This document shows positions 44,171 through 51,688 of a stretch of DNA of 64,000 nt, one piece after another (position 1 is the stretch's first letter; every line of letters starts with the position of its first letter). The notes below the pieces were generated by a model, which did not search any database, was not told where the DNA came from, and saw only the letters and a list, made by a program, of their open reading frames with translations. The translations under genes were made by a program, and so were the position numbers. The stretch lies in the NCBI GenBank assembly GCA_002279065.1, contig NCKB01000008.1:1-64000 (forward strand). The letters are read 5' to 3'. The stretch comes from Lysobacterales bacterium 15-68-25 (lineage in GTDB: Bacteria; Pseudomonadota; Gammaproteobacteria; Xanthomonadales; Rhodanobacteraceae).

Positions 44171-45082
44171 TCACGACGGTTCGGCGACCGGTCGCTCGCG
44201 CGCGTAGCGCGACGGCGCCACGCCGACGTGGCGGGTGAAGGCGAGGCTGAAGGTGCTGGCCGAGCTGTAGCCGACGCGCTCGGCGATGTCGGCGACCCGG
44301 TCTTCGCTTCGCCGCAGCAGGTGCTTGGCCAGCGCCATGCGCCAGGACAGCAGGTAGGCCATCGGCGACACCCCTACGGTGCGCTGGAATCGCTCGAAGA
44401 AGGCCGAGCGCGACAGGGCCGCTTCTCTGGCCAGTTCCGCCACGGTCCAGCCGCGCGCGGGCTGCGCATGCATCGCGCGGATCGCCATCCCCAGCCGGTC
44501 GTCGGCCAGCCCGCGGACCAGGCCGGGCGACGCGGCGGTGCCCGCGGTGGAGCGCAGCGCCTCGATCAGCAGCACCTCCAGCAGGCGTGCCAGCACCACC
44601 TCGCGGGCGGGCCGCTGCGCGCGCGACTCTTCGCCCAGCAATTTCACCAGCAGCGCCAGTCGGCGCTCGCCGCGCACGTGCACCAGCCGCGGCAGCAGCG
44701 CGACCAGCAGGTCGGCGTCGGGCGAGTCGAAATGGCAGTGCCCGACCAGCATGCGCAGGTCGGTCGGATCGTTCTCGCTGCCGATGCGGTACAGCCCTTC
44801 GGCCCGTGCCACCGGAATGCTGGTGGTGCCGGCGGGCGGCGGTTCCAGGCTGGACATGGTCATACCCCACATGGCCGGCACCAGCAGGAAGTCGCCGGAT
44901 TCCAGTGTGATCGGCGCGTGCTCGTCCACCGTGACGCGACAACCGCCCTCCAGCACCACGCAGTAGAACGGCTGTCCGGTGTCGGAGCGCTGCACATGCC
45001 ACCGGCCGGCGCCGGCCACGGTCTTGGCGAATCTGGCGCTGGGTTGCAGCAGGGCGACCACCTCGGCCAAGGGATCGATCAT
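44171..45082 (-). CDS. AraC-family regulator with cupin_6 domain
   Basis: A 303-residue regulator. The N-terminal cupin (QPFYCVVLEGGCRVTVDEHA, SGDFLLVPAMWGM) is followed by the RMLVGHCHFDSPDADLLVAL segment typical of the AraC/cupin_6 group. The C-terminal HTH pair reads WTVAELAREAALSRSAFFER and VADIAERVGYSSASTFSLAF. It is divergent from the SDR gene with about 100 bases between; family members often regulate the neighbouring oxidoreductase. AGGAG precedes the ATG. Confidence 0.9.
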   Translation of the reverse strand: MIDPLAEVVALLQPSARFAKTVAGAGRWHVQRSDTGQPFYCVVLEGGCRVTVDEHAPITLESGDFLLVPAMWGMTMSSLEPPPAGTTSIPVARAEGLYRIGSENDPTDLRMLVGHCHFDSPDADLLVALLPRLVHVRGERRLALLVKLLGEESRAQRPAREVVLARLLEVLLIEALRSTAGTAASPGLVRGLADDRLGMAIRAMHAQPARGWTVAELAREAALSRSAFFERFQRTVGVSPMAYLLSWRMALAKHLLRRSEDRVADIAERVGYSSASTFSLAFTRHVGVAPSRYARERPVAEPS

Positions 45083-45185
45083 GCCGGACTCCTGCCAAAG
45101 AAATAAGGACTTTCAATGGTAGTGAGTACGACGGCGGCCGCCTATCGTGACGCCCTGCGCTTTCCCGTCCTGCCCAGGAGTCCGC

Positions 45186-45926
45186 ATGAAAACCGTACTG
45201 ATCACCGGCTGCTCGTCCGGCTTCGGCCTGGCCACCACCCGCACCTTCCACGACCGCGGCTGGCGCGTCGTGGCCACCATGCGCGCCCCGCGCGAGGACC
45301 TGCTGCCGCGGTCCGACCGCCTGCGCGTGCTGCCGCTGGACGTGACCGATCCGGCCAGCATCGACCGGGCCGTGCAGGCTGCCGGTCCGGTCGACGTGCT
45401 GGTGAACAACGCCGGCTTCGGCGCCGCCGTGCCGTTCGAGCTGACGTCGCCGACGCTGGCGCGCGAGCTGTTCGAAACCAACACGCTTGGCACGATGTTG
45501 CTCACCCAGGCGCTGCTGCCGCAGTTCCGCGCACGTGGCGCGGGCGTGATCGTCAACGTCACTTCCAGCGTCACCCTGAAGGCGCTGCCGCTGGTGGCGC
45601 TGTACACCGCGAGCAAGGCCGCGGTGAACGCGTTCACCGAGTCGATGGCGGTGGAGCTGGCGCCGTTCGGCATCCGCGCGCACCTGGTGTTGCCCGGCCG
45701 CGCGCCGGCGACCCGCTTCGGCGACAACGCACGCCGCGAAGGGCTGGACCACCAAGCCTACGTCGAGCTGATGCAGCAGTTCCTGGCCGGCATGCGTGAT
45801 CCGCTGGCGCCGGTCACCCACGTCGACGACGTGGCCGAGGCGGTGTGGTGTGCGGCGACCGATCCGGACGCACCCCGACGCATCCCGGCCGGCGAGGATG
45901 CGCTGGCCCTGGCGCGCGGGGGCTGA
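45186..45926 (+). CDS. Short-chain dehydrogenase/reductase
   Basis: A 246-residue classical SDR. It has TGCSSGFG (cofactor loop), NNAGFG, the catalytic Ser in VTSSVTLKAL and the YxxxK pair in YTASKAAVNAF. The Arg/His pattern after strand 2 (TMRAPRED) favours NADP(H). The start at 45186 has AGGAG at good spacing. Probably controlled by the divergent AraC regulator; substrate unknown. Confidence 0.88.
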   Translation: MKTVLITGCSSGFGLATTRTFHDRGWRVVATMRAPREDLLPRSDRLRVLPLDVTDPASIDRAVQAAGPVDVLVNNAGFGAAVPFELTSPTLARELFETNTLGTMLLTQALLPQFRARGAGVIVNVTSSVTLKALPLVALYTASKAAVNAFTESMAVELAPFGIRAHLVLPGRAPATRFGDNARREGLDHQAYVELMQQFLAGMRDPLAPVTHVDDVAEAVWCAATDPDAPRRIPAGEDALALARGG

Positions 45927-45960
45927 AAGGCATCGGCGCGAGGGGTGGCGGGCGAGAAAG

Positions 45961-45976
45961 TGTGATGAAAATCACG
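45961..45976. promoter_or_regulatory. CRP/Clp-type binding site
   Basis: TGTGATGAAAATCACG matches TGTGA-N6-TCACA in nine of ten conserved positions. It lies 150 bases before the start of the secreted protein gene. Clp, the CRP homologue of Xanthomonadales, recognises this sequence. Confidence 0.5.
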
Positions 45977-46125
45977 AAATGGTGGATTGCGCAACCTCTT
46001 GCGAGTAGCCTCGCCGAATGCATGCCCCCCGGCATGCAGGGGTGCGTTCGACGCCGCGGGTCAGGGAACCGCCGGGCGCCACAGGGGGACGCCGTTGCCT
46101 TATCCAACGTGGGGAGGTCGGTGTA

Positions 46126-47988
46126 ATGAAGACGAAGTTGCTGGTCGCCATGGCCGCCATGGCGATGTCCTTCTGTGCCTGGGCGTCGGCCCAGACGACG
46201 CTCACATTGCAGAAAGCCGGAACGACGGTGCCACACGCGGCGCCGGTCGGCGGTGCGCCACTGACCAGCCTGGAACAGGATCCGGCGATGTCGGGCGGCG
46301 ATGCCGATTCCGGCGACGAAGAGGATCTCGGCCCGGAGCCGGTGGTGAACCGGACGCTCGGCCATCGCGCCGGCCACCTCGGTGGCCAGATCCAGGGCAA
46401 CGGTCGGCGTGCAAAGTCCAACCCGGAACTGCAGGGGGGCTTCGACGGGCTGAATTTCCACGACCAGCGCTATGCCAACGGCGGCAACCAGTTCTCGGTG
46501 GAACCGCCCGACCAGGGCCTGTGCGCCGGCAACGGCTTCGTCGTGGAGAGCGTGAACGACGTGCTGGCGATCTACGACTCGGCGGGCCAGCGGCTGGTCG
46601 GTCCGGTGGACCTCAACACGTTCTACGGCTATGCCGCCGCGATCAATCGCAGCACCGGGGCCTACGGACCGAGCATCACCGACCCGAGCTGCTACTACGA
46701 CGCCGACACCCGGCGCTGGTTCCATGTCGTGCTGACGCTGGACCGGGTGGGCACGACGTCCTTGCTGGCCGGTACCAACCACCTGGACATCGCGGTCAGC
46801 CGGACCGCCGACCCGACCGGCGCGTGGGATGTCTATTCGCTGCCCGTGCAGAACAACGGCACGCAGGGTACGCCCGACCACCATTGCGACGGCGGCTACT
46901 GCCTGGGCGACTACCCGCACATCGGCGCGGACGCGCACGCGATCTTCCTGACCACCAACGAGTTCGCGCTGTTCGGCTCCGGCTTCTACGGTGCGCAGAT
47001 CTACGCGATCTCCAAGCAGGCCCTGGTCGACGGCGCCGATGCCCCGAACGTGGTGCTGTTCAATGGCGGCGATCCGTCGATCCCGGCACCGGCCTTCACA
47101 GTCTGGCCGGCGAGTTCGCCGGGAGGCCAGTACGACACCTCCAATGGCGGCACCGAATTCCTGCTGAGTTCGGATGCGGTGTTCTACGACTCCGGCACGT
47201 CGGACACCCTTTGGGTATGGTCCGTGTCCAACACCGGGGCCATCGACACGATGCCCGCGGCGCTGACCCTCGACGTCAAGCCGGTCACCGTGCAGGGCTA
47301 TGCAGTGCCGACCAGCCTGGTCCGGCAGAAGGCGGGAAGCACGCCGTTGCGCGACTGCTTCGCACTGGTTGGATGCGCGCCCACGTACCTGGGTTACCCG
47401 AACATCGTCTACCCGGCACCGCGCGCGCTGGCGGTGAACGACTCCCGCATGCAGCAGGTGAGCTACGCCAACGGCAAGCTCTGGGGCACGCTGGACACGG
47501 ATGTGCTGCTGGGTGACGGCAGCCACGGCTCGGGCATCAACTACGTGGTGCTCAACCCGCATTCGGGAATCATCTACGCCAACGGTACGCTGGCCCTGCC
47601 CGATGCGAACCTGACCTACGGCGCAGCCGCGGTGACGGCGAGCGGGCGCGGGGTGATCGCCTTCACGGTGGTCGGGCCCGACAACTACCCCAGCGCCGGC
47701 TATGCCAGCCTGGATGCGAAGACCGGCGCGGGCGACGTGCACATTGCCGCGGCCGGTGCCGGTCCGTGGGACGGCTTTACCGGCATCCCGTACCTGTCCG
47801 GCAATCGCCCCCGCTGGGGCGACTACGGTGCGGCCGCGGTCGATGGCAACGTGATCTGGACGGCGTCGGAATACATCGCGCAGACCTGCACGCTGGCCGA
47901 CTACCTCACGCCGCCGTTGTTCCAGTGCGGCGGCACACGCGGCGCGCTGAGCAACTGGGCGACCCGCATCTCCAGCATCCGGCCCTGA
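46126..47988 (+). CDS. Large secreted protein of unknown function
   Basis: A 620-residue exported protein. A signal peptide (LLVAMAAMAMSFCAWASA) is followed by a Gly/Asp-rich region and then repeated beta-type segments with aromatic-rich ends (for example VVESVNDVLAIYDSAGQRLV, AIFLTTNEFALFGSGFYGAQ, NYVVLNPHSGIIYANGTLAL). A beta-propeller-like fold is plausible. Cysteine pairs occur near DPSCYYD, HHCDGGYCLG and RDCFALVGCAP. No catalytic motif or named family was recognised. GGGAGG precedes the ATG; a Clp-like site lies upstream. Confidence 0.7.
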   Translation: MKTKLLVAMAAMAMSFCAWASAQTTLTLQKAGTTVPHAAPVGGAPLTSLEQDPAMSGGDADSGDEEDLGPEPVVNRTLGHRAGHLGGQIQGNGRRAKSNPELQGGFDGLNFHDQRYANGGNQFSVEPPDQGLCAGNGFVVESVNDVLAIYDSAGQRLVGPVDLNTFYGYAAAINRSTGAYGPSITDPSCYYDADTRRWFHVVLTLDRVGTTSLLAGTNHLDIAVSRTADPTGAWDVYSLPVQNNGTQGTPDHHCDGGYCLGDYPHIGADAHAIFLTTNEFALFGSGFYGAQIYAISKQALVDGADAPNVVLFNGGDPSIPAPAFTVWPASSPGGQYDTSNGGTEFLLSSDAVFYDSGTSDTLWVWSVSNTGAIDTMPAALTLDVKPVTVQGYAVPTSLVRQKAGSTPLRDCFALVGCAPTYLGYPNIVYPAPRALAVNDSRMQQVSYANGKLWGTLDTDVLLGDGSHGSGINYVVLNPHSGIIYANGTLALPDANLTYGAAAVTASGRGVIAFTVVGPDNYPSAGYASLDAKTGAGDVHIAAAGAGPWDGFTGIPYLSGNRPRWGDYGAAAVDGNVIWTASEYIAQTCTLADYLTPPLFQCGGTRGALSNWATRISSIRP

Positions 47989-48140
47989 ACCCCAGGGGCG
48001 GGGCACACCTTCCGGCCCGTTGCCGAAGGCCGTCCCGCCCCCTCCGGATGTTGTCGATCCGGCGATCTCCGGATCGTCGTGGGGATGGACGGCCGCTCCA
48101 GCGGCCGGTCCCGCCGTTCCAACCGACGAAGGAGACGTCC

Positions 48141-48545
48141 ATGCAATTGATCGCCTATCTCAACTTCCCGGGCAACGCCCGCGAAGCCATGGATTTCTAT
48201 GCTGCCGCGCTCGGCGGCAAGGTCACCATGCGCTTCACCTACGGCGAGTCGCCGATGGCCGGGCAGATGGCCGAAGCCGACCGCGACAAGGTGATGCACT
48301 CGCAGGTCGAGGCCGACGGCGCTGTGCTCATGGGCGCCGACGGTCCGCCGCCGCACGAAGCCGGCAGCACCACCCTCAACATCATGCCGGACACGCCGGA
48401 GGTGGCCGAACGCCTCTTCGAGGCGCTATCGGCCGATGGCGAGGTGACGATGCCGCTGGAAGAGACGTTCTGGGCGCACCGCTTCGGCGCGCTCACCGAC
48501 AAGTTCGGCAAGCGCTGGATGGTGAACTGCCTCAAGCCGATGTAA
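48141..48545 (+). CDS. VOC/glyoxalase-fold protein, PhnB-like
   Basis: A 134-residue protein of the PhnB-like branch of the vicinal-oxygen-chelate superfamily. It begins IAYLNFPGNAREAMDFYAAA and has the second half-repeat ALSADGEVTMPLEETFWAHR and FGALTDKFGKRWMVN. Members bind small molecules or metals; most have no proven reaction. A strong AAGGAGA ribosome site fixes the start. The gap 48546-48842 after it holds no gene that I can support. Confidence 0.85.
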   Translation: MQLIAYLNFPGNAREAMDFYAAALGGKVTMRFTYGESPMAGQMAEADRDKVMHSQVEADGAVLMGADGPPPHEAGSTTLNIMPDTPEVAERLFEALSADGEVTMPLEETFWAHRFGALTDKFGKRWMVNCLKPM

Positions 48546-48842
48546 AGCGGACTTGCCTGGGCCCGTCGATTCGCAAGGGCGTCGGATCGTGACGAAGGCG
48601 GGTTGCCTGGTCGGTCGCGCGCGCCGGAGGTGACCGCCGGCCGGAGCAGCGGCAGACGGCTTGTACTCCTCGTCGGCGCGATCGGCCCGGCATCCGGCCT
48701 TCACGGCGGGCACGGCGGGTCCCCGTGGCCGCGGGTGCATCGCGGATCCCGTATCGCGGGTACGGGTTGGGTGCCTTGGTGGGCCGTGGCAGGATGGCCG
48801 ATCCGATATCTCGCCCACGCGACCCGCCCGGGAGGACGACGC

Positions 48843-49502
48843 TTGCATTCCGAATTCTGGCTCCAGCGATGGCGCGAGGGGCGCACCGGTTTCCATCAGG
48901 ACAGCGTGACGCCGTTGCTGCGCGAGCACTGGGGCTCCCTCGCGCTGCCCGAGGGGTGTCGCGTGTTCGTGCCGCTCGCGGGCAAGTCGCTTGATCTGGC
49001 GTGGCTGGCCGCCCGGGGACATCGCGTGCTGGGTGTCGAGCTGTCGCCGTTGGCGGTGCAGCAGTTCTTTGCCGAACGTGCCCTGGTGCCGCAGGTGGGC
49101 GAGTCGCGCTACGGCACGCATTACCGCGCGGGCGGGATCGAGCTGATCTGTGGCGATGCGTTCGGACTGGACGCCGAGGCGCTTGCGGGCTGCGAAGCGG
49201 TGTACGACCGGGCTGCGCTGATCGCGCTGCCGCCGCCGATGCGCGCGCGCTACGTGGACGAGTTGTACGGGCGCTTGCCCGCGCCCTGCCGTGGCCTGCT
49301 GGTCACGCTGGAATACCCGCAGGAGGAGAAGGGCGGCCCGCCGTTCTCGGTGCCCGAGCCGGAAGTGCGCGAGCGCTTCGGGCGCGACTGGACGGTGACC
49401 ATGCTGGCCCGCCACGACATCCTCGCCGCACAGCCAGGCTTCGCCGCCGAGGGCGTGACGGCGCTGGAGACCGCGGTGTTCCGGCTCGATCGCCACAGCT
49501 GA
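48843..49502 (+). CDS. tpm: Thiopurine S-methyltransferase
   Basis: A SAM-dependent methyltransferase of 219 residues. It has the bacterial TPMT opening [17 protein letters not shown], the SAM site [20 protein letters not shown] and VLGVELS, and [17 protein letters not shown]. In other bacteria TPMT methylates selenium, tellurium or thiopurine compounds. The start is a TTG at 48843, chosen because GGGAGG lies 7-8 bases upstream and it gives the family N-terminus; the longest frame has about 80 extra codons that look non-coding. Confidence 0.88.
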   Translation: MHSEFWLQRWREGRTGFHQDSVTPLLREHWGSLALPEGCRVFVPLAGKSLDLAWLAARGHRVLGVELSPLAVQQFFAERALVPQVGESRYGTHYRAGGIELICGDAFGLDAEALAGCEAVYDRAALIALPPPMRARYVDELYGRLPAPCRGLLVTLEYPQEEKGGPPFSVPEPEVRERFGRDWTVTMLARHDILAAQPGFAAEGVTALETAVFRLDRHS

Positions 49503-49551
49503 CGCCCATGTGCATGTGCAACCCGCGGCCCTTGCCGGTTACCCTCGCCGC

Positions 49552-50154
49552 ATGACTGACCCGACACGGAACGCCGCCACCGCACGGCGACTTCGCTTTG
49601 TCCTGCCCTTGGCCGGCCTGCTTGCTCTCGCCGGGTGTGCCACGGCGCCGCCGCGCAATACCGCGAATATCTGCCAGGTGTTCGATGAGTATCCCGGCTG
49701 GTACCACGATGCGCGCGATGCGCAGAAGCGCTGGGGTACGCCGGCAAACGTGCTGATGGCGTTCGTGCAGCGCGAGTCCGGATTCCGCCAGAAGGCGCGG
49801 CCCGATCGCCCGTGGTTCCTGTTCATTCCGCTGCCGCGCCGGTCGAGCGCCTACGGCTATGCACAGGCGCAGGATCCGGTGTGGAAGGAATACCGCAAGG
49901 AGAACGGTGGCTGGTTCAAGCGTCGCACCGACATGGAGGATGCGCTGGATTTCCTCGGCTGGTACACCGACCGGATCCATCGCGAGCTCGGCATCTCCAA
50001 GTGGGATCCGAAGCACCTGTACATCGCCTACCACGAAGGCATCGGCGGTTACCGGTCGGGGCACTGGAAGCGCGATCGCCACCTGCTGGAAACCGCGGAC
50101 GAGGTGGATCGGCGCGCGCGCGACTACGGCGCCCAGCTGCGTCGCTGCAACTAG
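49552..50154 (+). CDS. SLT-like transglycosylase lipoprotein
   Basis: A 200-residue outer-membrane lipoprotein (lipobox LLALAGC). The mature part contains a lysozyme-like pattern: catalytic Glu candidate in MAFVQRESGFRQKARP, then AYGYAQAQDPVWKEYRKENG and YIAYHEGIGGY, as in SLT-domain proteins annotated in this order. It probably acts on peptidoglycan. The start at 49552 is the Met directly before the signal peptide. Confidence 0.8.
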   Translation: MTDPTRNAATARRLRFVLPLAGLLALAGCATAPPRNTANICQVFDEYPGWYHDARDAQKRWGTPANVLMAFVQRESGFRQKARPDRPWFLFIPLPRRSSAYGYAQAQDPVWKEYRKENGGWFKRRTDMEDALDFLGWYTDRIHRELGISKWDPKHLYIAYHEGIGGYRSGHWKRDRHLLETADEVDRRARDYGAQLRRCN

Positions 50155-50211
50155 CACGAGCGCACCTGCCGCGCCCCGGTTGCCCGGCGGCGTGGGGCAC
50201 GGGTTCCGCAC

Positions 50212-50239
50212 AAAAAAAGGCGCCTGCAAAGGCGCCTTT
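50212..50239 (-). terminator. Rho-independent terminator of the OmpA-like lipoprotein gene
   Basis: A 9-bp stem (AAAGGCGCC / GGCGCCTTT) with a 6-base loop; on the minus strand it runs into seven T. It may also stop the convergent SLT-like gene. Confidence 0.85.
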
Positions 50240-50293
50240 CGTCGATAGCCGGTCGGGGTCGAGGGCGATCCCGGGCGGCGATCATCGAAGGGG

Positions 50294-50887
50294 TCAGGAC
50301 GTCGGCGCGTTGTTGCCGGCGAAGTCGACCACCAGCGTCACGCGGCGGTTGTTGGCTCCGGCGTCGCGGATCTGGCCCTTGTCCACCTGGCGGTTGGTGG
50401 ATTCGCCATAGCTGACGGCGCGTACCTTGTCGGCGGAAAGGCCACCGGTGTTGACCAGGTAGTCGCGCACCGCATCGGCGCGCTTCATGCCGAGGCGCTT
50501 GTTGAAGGCGGCCGAGCCGGCCGGATCGGTGAAGCCTTCCACGGTGATCACCGCATCGGGATGGTGCTGGGTGATGACCTTGGCAAAATCGTCGAGCAGC
50601 GGCTTGTCCTGGTCGCGCAGCGTGGCATCGCCGAAGGCGAAATGCGCCGCGGTGTCGACGTTGATGCGGCCCTGCATCGCGGTGATCTGCGCGTCGTACT
50701 TGGCGAAGCGCTGCTGCATGTCCTGGGTGAGTGCGTCGATTTCCTGCTGCTGCTTCTGGTCGTTGGCGCGCAGCTCGCTGATCGCGGCGTCGAAATCGGT
50801 TTTCTTCACGTACTGGGAACATCCGCCCAGCGCGATCCCCACCAGGCAAAGCGGGACGAGTGCGAGGCGTGCGGTCTTGATGCTCAT
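50294..50887 (-). CDS. OmpA-family lipoprotein
   Basis: A 197-residue lipoprotein with lipobox GIALGGC, a coiled-coil stretch (about 30-75, AAISELRANDQKQQQEIDAL) and a C-terminal OmpA-like peptidoglycan-binding domain (ITVEGFTDPAGSAAFNKRLG, RADAVRDYLVNTG, the RRVTLVV end). It resembles the Pal group but with a longer helical spacer, and it tethers the outer membrane to the wall. GAGGAG upstream fixes the start; it has its own terminator. Confidence 0.9.
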   Translation of the reverse strand: MSIKTARLALVPLCLVGIALGGCSQYVKKTDFDAAISELRANDQKQQQEIDALTQDMQQRFAKYDAQITAMQGRINVDTAAHFAFGDATLRDQDKPLLDDFAKVITQHHPDAVITVEGFTDPAGSAAFNKRLGMKRADAVRDYLVNTGGLSADKVRAVSYGESTNRQVDKGQIRDAGANNRRVTLVVDFAGNNAPTS

Positions 50888-51141
50888 GGCTGGTCTCCTC
50901 ATGCAACGGGCCCGTAGCGAGAGGAAGGCTCGCGTACTTCAGGCCGTTTCCGGCGCATCTGCCTCACTCCCCCCAGCGTGCAGATGCCGGCCCCTCAGGC
51001 TACCCCGGGATGCACGGCGGCAACTGAACCGATCTCGACCAGGGTGGCACGCGCGCCCGCACCGTGACGCGCATCCCGCGTTGCGGCGCCGCACGCGTCG
51101 GAAGCGATACGGACGTCCGGTGGTGGTCGCGTGGCGAGAGA

Positions 51142-51468
51142 TCAGCGGGGCACGGCGCCCATCGGCGCGCCACTGGTGCAGTCGATGCGGAGCAGCTCGT
51201 CGACGGCTAGTCCGTAGCCCGGGCGCGCGGGGGAGTAGTCGCCATGCCCGTCGGTCGAACGGATCAGCGTGAGCGTGATGCCGTTGCGCGGATCGACCAG
51301 GGGGCTTTCGCAACTCGGTGCTGGATCGTTCGCGCGAGCGCCTCCCGTGGTCGGATCGAGCACGTCGAAATGTGCGGGCGTGTCCCGGGCCGGATGGCTG
51401 ACGGCCGGCGGGTACGACGCGCAGCCTGCGAGCAGCAGGCCACCCAGAATGGCAACAGTCTGTTTCAT
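51142..51468 (-). CDS. Small lipoprotein of unknown function
   Basis: A 108-residue protein with a short signal peptide and lipobox (LGGLLLAGC). The mature part has two cysteines (PSCESPL and LRIDCTSG) and no family that I recognise. The start at 51468 is set by the signal peptide. The 254 bases between it and the OmpA-like gene hold no gene. Confidence 0.6.
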   Translation of the reverse strand: MKQTVAILGGLLLAGCASYPPAVSHPARDTPAHFDVLDPTTGGARANDPAPSCESPLVDPRNGITLTLIRSTDGHGDYSPARPGYGLAVDELLRIDCTSGAPMGAVPR

Positions 51469-51688
51469 GGTCGGGCTTCGCTGTCGGCAGGGAGGTCCGT
51501 GCGAATCTAGTCCTCCGATGGCTGGCCGGGAGCGTGCCGGAGGTTGGGCCTGCCGCCGGCCCGTGTCCGGCTTCCAGGGCGGCTTGCAGCTGCAGGCGGG
51601 CGATGCTGAAAGCCTTCCACGCTTGGTGCCATACTGGGCCGGCCAGCACTCGCCAAAGGGTGGGTGCCGAGCATGCGCGGAGGCAGGG

